A DNA stretch of 64,000 nt from Coprinus comatus. Its lineage: Eukaryota; Basidiomycota; Agaricomycetes; Agaricales; Agaricaceae. Below are positions 12,225 through 26,861 of the stretch, one piece after another. The notes beneath the pieces were generated by a model, which saw nothing but the letters and a program-made list of their open reading frames with translations, was not told where the DNA came from and searched no databases. The stretch spans positions 744,001 to 808,000 of the forward strand of contig JAWPGT010000007.1 of NCBI GenBank assembly GCA_034638255.1, written 5' to 3'. Position 1 is the stretch's first letter, and each line of letters begins with the position of its first letter. The position numbers were made by a program, and so were the translations under genes.

Positions 12225-14627
12225 ATGGACTTTATCAACATGCATTACCGACGACTATCAACCACCCGTTTTGGTATCATCCTATCAAGACAACCGAAAT
12301 ACAGACTTGTCTTGTATGCTTTCATCATACTACTAACACTCTACACTCTACTTCGTACTTCGTCATCAGTTTCAACATCACGCAAATACCTGCATGGTTA
12401 CCAGGCTCTACGACGAAGAATCCAGTTTATCCAATACACTATTCGCCACTCGTCAATCATCCGAAACATGTTTGGGAGAATAGAGCGGAAGAAGTTAAGT
12501 ATGCCTTTATGCATGCTTATGGAGGGTATGAGGAGTATGCAGCCCCTTTCGACGAGTTATTACCTGTGTCTAAAGGAGGTATTAACATGTATGTTCTTTA
12601 TCGTGTTTTATGACTTTGTATAACTGAGCCTAAAACTTTATGGAATAGTTTGAATGGATGGGGTTTAACGGTGTTTGATTCATTGGATACAATGTTAATT
12701 ATGGGTTTGACTGAGCAATATAAGAGGGTTTGGAGATTGTCAAGTTGGCGAATTTCACATATGCTATGGTACGTCCACCTTTCTATTACATTCCCCCGGC
12801 TATAATGTTATCCCCCCCTTCTTATTCATATTCTTATACTACTTATGTAGGATGGATATGTCATGTTCTTCGAAACTGTGATCCGTTATTTAGGAGGTCT
12901 TCTCTCCGCATATGCACTTTCTCCTACCAAAGATCAAATTCTATTGGACCGGGCAGTGGAATTAGTGGATAAATTGGATCCGGTGTTTAATAGTACCAGT
13001 GGATTAGCTTATTATTCTGTGAACACTGAGACGTGAGTCACTTCTTCTACTTATTTATGGGTTTTCTTATTAAAAGAAAATGAATATTGTAGCGGGAAAC
13101 ATCAAGGTGGACTAGCTGGTAGTTTGGCAGAAGTGGCAACTTTTCAACTTGAATATACTTATCTTGCCAAGTTGACTGGACGAAAAGAACACTTTCATAG
13201 GGTATGTCTTGCTTAGATCAGTATTAGATTTCATTTGAAACCGGACTCTCAATTCTAATCTAGGTGAACAATGCCATGGAAATATTCGCAAAAGCGAATT
13301 TGACACATACTGGGGGAATGTTGCCTACAGGGTGGCATTTGGAGTCTGGTGAAATCGTAAATAGTGAGTGAATCTATTGATTTTCCCTACGAATTGATAG
13401 ATATCTGGGGTTAGAGCATCTTTCGGTTGGAGCACAAGCTGATAGTGCTCATGAATATCTTCTCAAATTATATCTACTCACCGCAAAGACAGATAAAGCC
13501 AGCCTTGAATTGTGTAAGTCTTCATATTTCATCCTACAGCTGCCTTCTCGATTTAAGGTGTTTGTTTCTACAGATATTAGAACTACGACACATATCCTCA
13601 CAAATCTCCTTTTCCTTTCACCAACACGACACCTACTTTACGTAACAGATACAACTTCATCAACATACGAACGCAAAGGCATTCCATCACACCTATTTGA
13701 ACATCTTTCATGTTTCCTTCCAGGCCTCCTTGCTCTAGGCGCACATACTCTCCCTTTAGACAACCTCTCATCAATGAATATTGCACTCTCATCTTTAGGA
13801 TCAGAAGAACGTTATGGACAAGCAGGCAAAGCTTATTCGGTGTTGAAGAATTATAATTTGAAACAATTACATTTATGGGCAGCTGAAGGTTTAGCTCAAA
13901 CTTGTTGGTTGACTTATGCAGATCAACCTACAGGTTTAAGTCCAGATGAAATTGTTATAAAAGCTGATGTGAAACCTGGGAGTGAGAAATTATATGATGA
14001 TGATGGTCAAAGGTATTATTACGAAACAGAAGACCTTCCTTGGATAGATGCAGTAGAACAATGGAGAAAAAGTGGTTCGAGAGGTATCGTTCCAGGATTA
14101 AAAGAGAAACATCCAGTAATTTATACAGAAGAAGAAAGGATGTCTGGGAAAGGTAGTGGAAGGGATTATGTGCTTAAAAAGACAGAGTATCTTTTAAGAC
14201 CTGAAGCTGTGGAGACGTTTTATTTGCTTTGGAAAGTTACGGGAAATTGGATTTGGAGAGCTAGAGCTTGGGCGGTTTTTGAAGCTATTGAAAAAGAATC
14301 GAAAACAGCTTTTGGGTATGCGAGTTTGAGAAATGTGGATAGGTTACCTGGAGTAAAAATGAATGGTATGCCGAGTTATTTTTTAGCAGAAACGTGAGTT
14401 GCCTTGTTTTTTTTCTTCTTTTAAGTTGTATGCAGGATGATTGATTTTTCCCAAAAAAAAATAATAATTCGTTATCTGTCAGGTTGAAATACCTATACCT
14501 TACATTCAAAGAAGAAGATATCATTCCACTGGACAAGTGGGTGTTTAATACGGAAGCACACCCTCTACCAGTGTTTGAATGGACACAGGAGGAACGGGAG
14601 AAGTTTAACATTACATTTACTATCTGA
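12225..14627 (+). CDS. Class I alpha-1,2-mannosidase (GH47)
   Basis: Trims alpha-1,2-linked mannose from N-glycans in the ER/Golgi or marks misfolded glycoproteins. GH47 blocks appear in order: [108 protein letters not shown] and SYFLAETLKYLYL. These include the acidic catalytic and calcium-site residues. About six introns; stop TGA at 14625-14627. The N-terminus is ambiguous. The frame from ATG 12225 encodes an anchor-like segment ([16 protein letters not shown]) but then leaves the family frame. Splicing 12314-12369 (GTATGC ... TACTAAC ... CAG) restores the frame but removes that segment. Confidence 0.88.
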
Positions 14628-14974
14628 AGTACTTTGGGTTGAGAAATAGATTTATATTTATCCGGAAATGCCGGAACGGTCCGGCGGAAGCGGGCCGAGG
14701 GCAAGGAAGAGCAGTTGTGACAGAGAGTGGAAATGAGCCTCATGACATGAACTATTTTGGACGACGAATTCATCAGATTGGGCAACAAGGGAAAGCTCTT
14801 GGTCGTGGCACGTTCTTCGGGTCTTGGTCTTGTGGGCCTCGCGTACAAAAGGCTATCTTCCCAGTTCCCGTCTCTAGGCTTTCCCCAGCTTTTACTCCTA
14901 CTCTTGTTGTCCGCTCTGCTATTCCTCTTGCCTTTGCTTTTTCTAACCGGAAAGGATCTCATTTTTACTCAACC
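14628..14974. other. Intergenic with in-frame upstream extension of glycerol kinase
   Basis: Short gap between the mannosidase stop and the glycerol kinase ATG. The kinase frame stays open upstream to an ATG at 14639. The extension just before the kinase start is rich in Arg, Ser and hydrophobic residues and ends FSNRKGSHFYST, which resembles a mitochondrial presequence. It may simply be 5' UTR. Confidence 0.35.
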
Positions 14975-17322
<2,348 letters not shown>

Positions 17323-17445
17323 TTTAAAAGGTTAACGGACAAGAATCTAAGTAATATTTAAATAAATAAATATTTTCATGTAGCTGAGTTTGAATCAACG
17401 TTGGATGAGGCAATCCATTCATTACGCGGTATAAACATTCCGAAC

Positions 17446-20141
17446 ATGTCCAGTTACGACAAGGTCGTCAAATTGGCTTGCAAGCCCAAAAATGCACCTC
17501 CGAAATCAAAGGTATGTAGGTGTTTTGCTTCCTATGGAAACAGAGTGGTTTGGGGGGATAGGGGATCGGTTTACTGACCTAAGTTCTCTTGATTGTTTAG
17601 TATATAGATACCATCATCGCGGCTACTTGGTCTGAAGATGGTGCAGTACATGATGTTTGTAAGGCATTGACGCCACGATTTAGGGAACCGAATTCGGTAG
17701 TGAGTTGGTTTATTCTTCTTTCACTTTCTTATTTGGGAATCCAAATAAGAATTTTGGAATGCGATTTCTTTTGTGTTTTGCGTATTGTTGAAAGTGTAAC
17801 TGATGTGGTCGTTATGGTGGTGGTATGGTGTGTGTTGGTTTTTTTTGTGATTTCTTTTTAGATTGTGTTCAAGGCATTGATAGTGTTGCATACGATGATT
17901 AGAAATGGTGCCACTGATAATGTTCTTACACATCTTTCTTCATCGGACGTGTTGAAACTTAGGAATGTGTATAGTGGTAGTTGGGAAGGTATGTTGATTT
18001 TTTTGGTTCTTGTGTTTCTATTTTTTGAGGGGGTTTTCGTTGTATTGTTAATGATGCTTGCCTTTTCTCTTTAGGATTTGAGAACCCAGACCATTTACAT
18101 CATTATGCGAAATATCTTGATTGTCGGATTCGGGCATATAAAGAACTTAAACATGATGTCATTAAAGTTCAAGCAGAATCGAATAGGGATTTGCGTATTT
18201 CAACAGTAACACTTGAAGATGATTTGGGTTATGGTGGTAGTGGTGATAGTGGTAGCAAGAGGAATAAAGGGAAAGGAGTTGGTGGTGGTGCAGTAAATTC
18301 AGGTTTGGGAAGGAGTAAGACTGTTATGGGAAGAAAGTTGAGATCAATGACTGTTGAGAAGGGATTGTTGAGAGAAACGAAGGCTGTTCATCAGATTGTT
18401 GATTCATTGGTGGAGTGTAGGGTAAGTAATACTTTTTTTATTGGTTTATGAAATATTTATTGATGAGATTGAAATTATTCTTTTGTTGGGGGTGATATTA
18501 GTTTTATTTGGATGGTGTAGATGATGAGTTACATATCACGGCGCTGAGAATGCTTGTGAAGGATTTATTGATCTTGTTTCAAGCGGGAAATGAAGCTGTT
18601 ATTAACCTTCTTGGTGAGTTTTTGTGTCTCTTTGTTCTTGGCGAAACGCTAATGAGGATATGAAAAGAACAATATTTTGAAATGTCACATGTAGATGCTA
18701 CAGAAGCTCTAGCTATCTATCGACATTTCTGCAAACAGATGGAACACGTCACTGAATATCTTGGTGTGGCAAAGAAGTTACAGAACCTTTTGAATGTTCC
18801 TATACCCAATCTGCGCCACGTATGTCTATATTTATTTGAAGTCACCATAATTTGGACTCGAAATATTAATCATGTGGGAATGTAGGCGCCATTATCACTT
18901 GCTACGGCATTGCAAGAATATATCGATGATCCCAATTTTGAACAGAATCGACTCGAATATAGGAATAGTAAAGCAGTAGCAGATAAGGCTGAGTCGGGGA
19001 CTGGGTCAGCTAAGCCTTCAGGGAATAACTCAAAGACTTCCGCCGGTATGTAGATCTCAATTTGGATCTCAGATTTATAGAGCTCAAGGGATATTGTTCT
19101 ATTCAGCGTCGAATGATAAATCAGCATCAAAATCAACTCAGCCTACCGCGGCCGCTTCAACCTCTACACCTGGACATCGCATCCAAAGTTCGATTGACGA
19201 TTTCTTCAATTCGATAGAGGACAACCAGACACATATGTTTAATACACAACCAAGGTATATAATTAATTCCTTAGGCCCATTGACTCACTAATTCCTATAT
19301 AAAAAGTGCCGTTCCCGCGTTCATTCAACCCCAAGCAGCACCGAATCCCTTCCAGCAAATGATGATGACTGGTCAACCATTCACAGCGCCACAAATTACA
19401 ACACAACAAACTGGTTTCCTTATGCCGCAACAAACAGCTATGCCAATGAATTCTGCCCCTAATCCTTTTGGCCTTCAAGCTCAACCTACAAGTGCGCTTG
19501 GACATCGACCATTTTCGACTTTCCTCCCTACTGCTGATCAGCAGCAGCAACAACAACAGCTACAGGTGCAACAACAAAATTTCTTACAGCCCCAGGCTAC
19601 TGGTTATAATCCGTTCAGGCAGAGCATGTTGATGCCTCAAACAACTGGGATGGCATTGTTTGGAGTTGCAGGATCTGGAGGGGCGGGAGGACAAATGAGC
19701 GCTGGCCAATTTGGTCCTAATCCGTTCCCGCAATCAAATTCATTGCAATCTCAACCAACAGGATTTGGTCAGTCGCTCTTCAATATGTCCTCGATGGCTC
19801 AGCAACTGCCACAGCAACCACAACCACAGCAGCAACAGCAGCCGTTCCAACAGGCTATGACGGCTTCTGCTTCTATGGCGAATGCTGGCTCTTCATTCGA
19901 TACAACGGCGCGGAGTAATTTACCTACGCGACCTGCTTCAACGCCTTTGACTTCATTCGGGGGTATCACAAAGAGCTCATCTCCTCCCCCTATCCAAGCT
20001 GTCAAGACTCATCAAACTGGTACGAAGAATCCATTTGGACCTGTTATTACACCTGCGCCACCTGCGCCTCCTGTACCGAAACCGCCTACCTTAATGGAAT
20101 TATCGATGGGCTTTGGCTCGAATCCTCAGCAGCAACAGCAA

Positions 20142-20225
<84 letters not shown>

Positions 20226-21131
20226 CCCGGCCAGACACCATCGACTAGCGGATTCAATCTCTTCAACAGCGCTTTGAATCCTGGCGGAACGAACATGGCT
20301 AGTGTAGCTTCTTCGTTCGCGTTCAAAACAGGAACTGGACCAACTTCACCATCTGCTGCCACAAGTACAGCCACTGGATCGACATTCTCGGATTCTATGT
20401 TTTCTTATCAATCGGCTCAATCAACAGTGTCCAGTCAACCAACGGGCGCTACGACAATGTCAACTACATCCTCGTTGCCTTCTGGTTTTGGTGGTCAAAA
20501 TCAAACTACGAGTGCGCTGAAGCCACAAATGACAGGGTTCGCTGGGATAAAGCCGTTCAAACCTACTTCATCGTTTGGAGCTTCGTTGTTGGAATCTATG
20601 CCAGCCACCAATCAAACACCAAATACAGGTACAACTTCAAATGGAGTTAGTACTCCAACGAATGCTGGTTCTGGGCCGACATCTGGAACGTCGTCGTTTG
20701 GTGGTAATAGTAATAGTTCATTTGGCGCATTCAATAGTCAACCTACGGGTGTTAGTGGCTTTGGTGCTTTAAATGCTAACACTAATACAAGTACGAATTT
20801 CTCTACAACGCCAACACCAGCAACATCAGAACAGACATCGAGATTGGGTGTAGGATTGAGGCCGCAGCTTACGGGCGGAGGAGCTGCAAATCCATTCAGA
20901 GCTTCGATGGCCGCTGGTGTTAATTTTGGTGGTGGAGGAGGAAATATACCGAGTGTACCACCTTTGCCTACCGGATTCGGGGGTGGGAATACAAATATGA
21001 ATATGTTTGGGTCTATGAATGCGTTTGGGCAGAACCCGGGTCAAGGTCAACCTGGGCAGTTTGGACAACAACAGGGACAACCACAACAACCGTTTCAGGG
21101 AGGAAGACAGGGAGGCAGCTCTTTGATTTAA
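17446..21131 (+). CDS. AP180/CALM-type clathrin assembly protein (ANTH domain)
   Basis: Endocytic adaptor that binds PI(4,5)P2 and clathrin, like yeast YAP1801/1802. The ANTH domain starts MSSYDKVVKLACKPKNAPPK, followed by the lysine-rich PIP2 site and blocks VFKALIVLHTMIRNG, GLLRETKAVHQIVDSLVEC, LRMLVKDLLILFQAGNEAV and KKLQNLLNVPIPNLRHAP. After splicing, EQYFEMSHVDATEAL is restored at 18.6 kb. From about 19.3 kb the tail is low-complexity Q/S/T/N. It contains six NPF motifs, which bind EH-domain proteins such as Pan1/Ede1. It also contains repeated [LIV]xxQxTG motifs, the known Ark1/Prk1-type kinase site, and a polyglutamine run. About eight introns in the ANTH part, none in the tail. Complete. 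Confidence 0.93.
20129..20226 (+). repeat. CAG/CAA trinucleotide repeat encoding polyglutamine
   Basis: About 33 consecutive glutamine codons inside the AP180 tail. The 5' part mixes CAG and CAA; the 3' part is an almost pure CAA run of about 22 units, so length variation by slippage is likely. The antisense frame reads poly-cysteine and is a shadow. Confidence 0.97.
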
Positions 21132-23636
21132 AGGTTCCGAGAGTTGCGATTGGGGTAATGTGATATGATAGGTAGTGGGTGTTGGTAGGTGTTTGTGTAC
21201 GAGGATGAGCATGTCGTTTAAAATGCTGTGCTTGATTGATATCCATTTTTGCTTCTTTTCTCTTCCCTTCACTTCTCTTTCTATGAGGAGAATTGACCGG
21301 TATTTTGTGTTTTCTTTCTCTCTCTCCCTCTCGCTTATGCTATCTTCTTCTGATGGTTTGTTGACATTTTTAGTAGTACCCATTTCCTTCGTCTTTTTTT
21401 TTTTGTAATTATGTCTTCTTTCTCCTTCTCCTTCTCTTTCCCTATATTTTTCTTTCCTGTCTCTCTGGTTTCCATCAATATATTTCATCTCTCTCCTTTA
21501 CTGCGCACGTTCCCTTTCAATGTAATATTCGCTTTCTTCACAATTATTAGTTCACAAGTAGTTTAGCGACAATTCGAATTTTTCTTTATATTTTCTTTAA
21601 GGTAGGTAGTTTATACTGTTTGGTGGAGTTTCTCTATCAAGCTTTAGCCATCTCTGGGATTGGTAAAGGAGAAAAAGGCTGGTCTTTGTCATGTGAATGT
21701 GTTTGATTTAAATTCAAGTCCACGACGTCATCAACCTCCTAAACAGAGGCTAACATGTAGTTTATTTTTATCACAGTTCAAACAGATATATAAACCTTTC
21801 CAACCCTCCAGCTCCTTCTCTCCAGAACCACAACCTTCGCCTCAAACTCCCAGCTTTTATACTTCATCCACTCCGCTCTCAAACTGGTGGGCTCGCTCTG
21901 TGAATAACGTTTGGATCATCCCAATAGTGAATGATCAATTCCCTCCTCGAATAACCTCGAATATCTTGGCTCGTTTTTCGTCGTCTGGATGTATATCGAA
22001 TAACATTCGTGGTATCTTGGGTCATGTATCTCGAAGGAGTATATATTCAAGGTACCCTCAAATCTCTAGATGAAAGCATTTCATCTTCGAGGTATGGCTG
22101 ACTCTTTTGATTAACATTCTCCCCGGTATTGACTGAACGGCTTTAGGACAACAATTTTGTTACTACATAGGTAGCAGCTTATTATTGTCAATGCATCCCA
22201 AGCGATGCCGCCTTATATAAAGGTATGGTGGCCAACCCTTTTGGCTGTTATTAATTCCTATGCTGATTGAATGGCCCTAGGACGACTATGCCTTAGTTAT
22301 CAGGTAGTGGCATGCCGCTGCCAATACAACCCCAGCAGCCCCATTTACAACTTCTTCTCCACTCCTCGTTGTTATCCACCCCAATCGACCGTTCTCTTTT
22401 ATCATCTATCCGCCGTCCCTACTGTCCCCCCTCCATTTTTCCACCTTCCCCAAACATCATAGTACCAACCACCATCGAACAACCCTCGCCCACCTTATCA
22501 TATGACATTTCACTCGCACTTCTAAGAATTCATACATCCCATTCTATCAATCTCCATGACTCGGAAGAAATCCATCTTCAATGTTACATCAATAGTCAAG
22601 TCACCGTGCCACAATATGGTACCTTGGCTCCAGAGATCATTGCGTTTCATTATATACCCCCACCACCGAAAGTTCAAAGCATCATTAGCTTCACTATTTC
22701 CCTTTTCTTATTCTTTTGCAGCATTCTCGAAATATAGCAATTTATAATATATCATAGTATCCAGCTCTACTTTTTTCTTTAATTTCATAGTATTCATATA
22801 GTAGTATATATCAAGTATTAGTATTCCAGTATCTCCGTAATTAAATACCATCTTTATCTATGAATGCAGGTTAATGTTTGAATCAATTTCCGATATCTCT
22901 TGTTCGGCGAGTCAGATAATCGGAAGCATTGTGATAATATTATGTGTGAATACTTGAGTAACTAAATAACCGAAACAACCACCTATAGTGTGGGTGAGGA
23001 GAACCGAAACCGTTATATTTTTCCGACTGAAATTGAGTAAGATAAGAGGGAGGAAAAATATAAGGGAATTGGTATCCCGGGCGGCACGTCGATTGGATGA
23101 GCATGAAGGCTCACCGATCGATGTGTCTGGTGGTTGTAAGGGGAGGTGGTGGGCTTGAAGGAATTAGTTTAATGAGAATGTGATTTGTGGGTACGAGTAC
23201 GAGTACGCGTAGCAGTAGATAGGAAACTGAGACTAATTGAAACGCGAGTTGAGTCGTGTTAAGCACGTGACTCTTCTACAAGAAAACGCATCTGAGTTCG
23301 TCAGATGCTTCACTCCTGTTTCATGACATAATACGTCACCGTGAAGTGTATTGTGTATACTTACCGTTCTCCAGACCGTTTCGTTGTTACATACGGGTCA
23401 GTACCATTACCCTAATCCGCTATGTAGACGATCGTTGTTTAAGAGCTCAACCGTTTCAACATCAACGCATCAAAATTCAATTGATTAGATCATAGATCTC
23501 AATTTAGCAGATCCCCCTTCTCCTTTACCCTCTAGTTCAGGTGCAACGCATCCATCCGATTCCATCGTACATAGCAACTTCCACGACACTCACGCCATTC
23601 ATTTCAAGCTCCCTGTTGAAGGGTAACTGATAAACA
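21132..23636. other. Gene-poor intergenic region
   Basis: This 2.5 kb stretch lies between AP180 and the methyltransferase. It begins with a pyrimidine-rich 3' flank (CT-rich near 21.31-21.33 and 21.42-21.46 kb), then the weak candidate exons at 21.66-22.74 kb listed separately. From 22.75 to 23.6 kb it is AT-rich, with no coding signal I can support, and holds the upstream region of the methyltransferase. Confidence 0.5.
21660..22737 (+). other. Possible degenerate or unrecognised spliced gene
   Basis: Two open stretches (ending at 22073 and 22737) encode Pro/Ser-rich sequence such as LSNWWARSVNNVWIIP and PSPTLSYDISLALL. Between them are two intron-like segments of similar form (starting GTATGG, ending CTTTAG or CCCTAG), each followed by a short GAC-AAC/GAC-GAC exon-like piece. 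I cannot join them into one convincing protein. It may be a young gene, a decayed one or chance open frames. Function not assigned. Confidence 0.25.
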
Positions 23637-24898
23637 ATGCCTAAAGACGTTTTACCAGTAAAGAATGAAGAGTATGGAACAAAGACTTATTGGTGAGCTC
23701 TTAAAACTTTTGTGCTCTTTAGACAACCGCTAATCAAGAATTTTTAGGGACCAACGATATTCACAGTTAGTACATAAAATGACTATAACTTTCCTTCTCT
23801 CAACTCGAAGACCTAACGCTATGTTTTTCAACTAGAGAAGATGAAAGTTCCGATTTCGATTGGTTTAAATCCTATAACGATCTATCAGATATTTTACATG
23901 ATCTTATACCCAATAAATCATTAAGGATTTTAATGCTTGGTTGTGGAAATTCTAAACTTTCTCAAGATGTAAGTTTTCTGTAATCATAACGTTTTGTAAT
24001 TTCTTACCCATATTTTTTTAAAATTTTGTTTTCGAATTGTTATATAGATGTGGGATGATGGGTATAAAAAAATATTGTCAACACAGACGTATGTTTTCTC
24101 TTTTTTCTTTTTTTATTAATCATATCAATGGATGAAATGAAGACACATAAATTCTTTCCGTGTTTTTCTTTTTTTTTTCTTTTCATTTTCTCGTATATGC
24201 ATAATGCCAAATATTGAATCCAAAATCTAAAAAAATCTCCTTCCAAACCAAACACACCAACACACACACACACACCCTACATTCTACATTTTCTACATCT
24301 CCTATGTGTTACATTCGCATCAGTACTCGAACATTCTAATCGAAAAGATGAAATCAAGACATGGAGAAATACGTCCTGAGATGGAATGTACGTCATTCAC
24401 ATATTCACCTACTGATTCTGATTCTGATTATTAAATCTAAATATCTCTTTACTTTAGGGCACGAAATGGACGTTCGAGACTTGAAATTTGAAGATGAATC
24501 TTTCGATATAGCGATTGATAAAGGAACTATGGATGCTATGATGACTACTAAAGGCGATGTCTGGGTAAATATAATCCTACAACTTCTTGTCCATATTAAC
24601 AACTAGTATATGTATTTTTCCAATTAGGATCCACCAGAACAAGTAATTCGGGACTGTAATAAAGAAGTTGATGAAACTCTTCGGTGAGTACAACATTATT
24701 ATTACCAAAGTGAAGCTTACTACTTGGTACATATATAACGAAAACAGAGTTTTACGAAAAGGAGGCACATTCATTTATCTCACCTTTGGTCAACCTCATT
24801 TCCGTCGACGATATTTAACAAAACCAAATACAACATTAGAAATCAAAGCTCTAGGCGAAGCATTCCATTACTACTTGTACATTTTGCGTAAAAATTAA
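23637..24898 (+). CDS. EEF1AKMT4/METTL13-like lysine methyltransferase (apparent frameshift)
   Basis: SAM-dependent class I methyltransferase of the group that methylates elongation factor 1A. After splicing it reads GTKTYWDQRYSQEDESSDFDW, motif I LRILMLGCGNSKLSQD, then WHEMDVRDLKFEDESFDIAI, the family signature DKGTMDAM, and VLRKGGTFIYLTFGQPHFRR. About six introns. In the third coding block the frame reading MWDDGYKK must change to give the expected NIVNTDYSNILIEKM. The change falls at an A7 run, 24066-24072; eight A would restore the frame. No intron explains it. It is most likely an assembly indel, less likely a real mutation. Stop at 24896-24898. Confidence 0.78.
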
Positions 24899-25066
24899 AA
24901 AGAACCAACAAATACCACACACGAATATTTAGCTAATTTTTATTTTTTTTTTTACGGAGCATTCATTCTATGTATTCCCGAGCAAGAGATATAAAAAGGA
25001 GAAGGTTATTACGTATATAGAATAGAAGACATGAAACAGGAAAACAAAGAGAGATATATAGATAGA

Positions 25067-26838
25067 CTAAAACAAGAACTTCACATTCTTATAGAAATCA
25101 ATCATAGGATTCTCTCCATTCTTCAACGTAGTCCTACTCAAATCCGCATAAGTTTCCATAAACTCTGAATGAGTAAACACACTCGATTTCCTTTCACCAA
25201 CAGGTAATCCACTAGTAGAACTAATACCATCAACAGGATGCCTTCTATTTGTATTCTTCTGAGTTGAATTGAAAAATCCAGCTCCCAATGAAACCGGACT
25301 TGAACTCGTATTTAATGGTGATGCCGTTGTTCCTACTAATTTGGAATATGGTTGGGATAAAATGTATTCATACATATCTCGAAGTCGATCGAAATTGGTT
25401 GGGAAGAAAATATCAAAGTAACCTTGTCGAACTAGAAGTGTTGAACAAGGTACCGTGATATTACGGAATCGTGTTTGTACCACAGGTGAATTGACTCCTG
25501 GGATAGTATCCGGTAAGGAAGAGAAATCCGAAAGTAAGAGTCGGTGTCGTGGGAAATGGTTCCGTAGAGATTTCAACAGACTTAGAAGACGTGTTGGAAT
25601 ATATTCTTCCGTTGAAAGATTGGGGCGAATGGAAGAGATGTGTATATTTTACGTAGCAGTTCGGAATGTTGGAGTGGTGTACTGATGGGTGGCCTATGGC
25701 CTAGACGATCACGGATTTTGAGGAAGGAAGCAATGAGAGGGTCTGTCACTGGGGAGAATATCATGTCGAATTCTCCTTCCTTGTCAATTGTGACCACACC
25801 CTGATATGGTTTCATGGTGCGAAGGTCGTAGCGTACGACATCATGTGCAAAATTGTCCTGTTAGTGGGTCAGAATGCGACATGCATACATCAATGGAATG
25901 GGTACGGACAATGACTTCCATGGCCAAGAAAAAGCATGGTGCTGACTCTCTCGTCTTCCAGTGGAATATGCTCTGGTTTGTGATCCTGACGTTGGAATGA
26001 TGTTTTGCCAGTCGCTTCTTTTGCAGTTTGGCAAGGCTTGCGCTAATTTCAATGATGTTGTAGCGGGTGCGGTCATAGACATCGGGATAGTATTCCTTCA
26101 AGTAGTCAAGGATGCTTTCCGCGAGTGAACCGTTACCGGCACCAATTTCGTAAATCACAAAGTCTTCATATGGGAAGTACTTGAGAAGATATTCTGAGAC
26201 GAGGCATTGTGCCATGGCATGTCCGTAATGAGGCTAGCAATATGTTAGTACCATGGCATTAGGATGAAGTTTTTTTTATAACTAACCTTGAATAGCTCTG
26301 TTGGAGTGTGCCATAACTGCCGACCTGGTCCGTCTGGTTTGTCTGCGCCGTAGCCCTCATATCTGCGTGCCACCTCCTCTTGAAACTCGGATGAGTCGCG
26401 TAGCTTGGGAAAGTCAAACTGTATTCCTTGCTGGTCAAAAATGGTGGCCTGCTTTGGGAAGTAGCCGTAGTTGGGGTTGTAGAGAGAGTCTTCAATAAAG
26501 TCTCTGACAAGCATCTTTACACCCCTTGGAGGAGTTGATTCGTGTTCGAGGACATTTGCGGTGACTTGCTTGAGAGATATCTGCTCCAGAGTGGGATCTG
26601 AGCCCAAGGCGGATCTGTTGTAGTTCCATCTGTCGTTTGGTTCTGAGAGGATGTCCTTTGTCTTTGAGCGGAGAAGAACGCGGGAGGTTACGAGGTTGCG
26701 TGTTCTGAGAAGACTATGGTGGTGGGTGTTGAGTAGACATCTGGAGGAACGCGTCCCCAGCGATGTCATGTGCGGAAGAGAAGGGGAAACCAGGGGAGAC
26801 GCCAACCTTTGCAGACCATGTGACCGCATATCGTTCAT
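25067..26838 (-). CDS. NDUFAF7-like mitochondrial protein arginine methyltransferase (apparent frameshift)
   Basis: Family knowledge: NDUFAF7/MidA dimethylates an arginine of the complex I subunit NDUFS2 and is needed for complex I assembly. The N-terminus is basic and Ser-rich, consistent with a mitochondrial presequence; an alternative start is at 26769 (MTSLGTRSSRCLL). Core motifs: FIEDSLYNPNYGYF, SAM motif I VIYEIGAGNGSLAESILDYL, and FFLAMEVIDNFAHDVVRYD after splicing. Two introns. Near 25622-25625 (four G on this strand) the frame changes between LPFAP and NLSTEEYIPTRLLSLL; one extra base would join them. The C-terminal half is otherwise clean. It is head-to-head with MMS19. Confidence 0.85.
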
Positions 26839-26861
26839 CCTCCACTAATCTAATCTACGAG
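26839..26861. promoter_or_regulatory. Ultra-short divergent promoter NDUFAF7/MMS19
   Basis: Only 23 bp separate the two opposing ATGs if the NDUFAF7 start is 26838, or 92 bp with the start at 26769. Core promoter elements and 5' UTRs must therefore overlap the opposite gene. No TATA box is visible in the gap. Confidence 0.6.

Noticed and set aside
17446..17900. Fusion of glycerol kinase and AP180
   Set aside because: The kinase has a clear stop at 17322 and AP180 begins with its conserved MSSYDKVV start; the open frame between them is 5' UTR.
20126..20374. Minus-strand open frame ending in poly-cysteine
   Set aside because: Antisense shadow of the CAG/CAA polyglutamine repeat in AP180.
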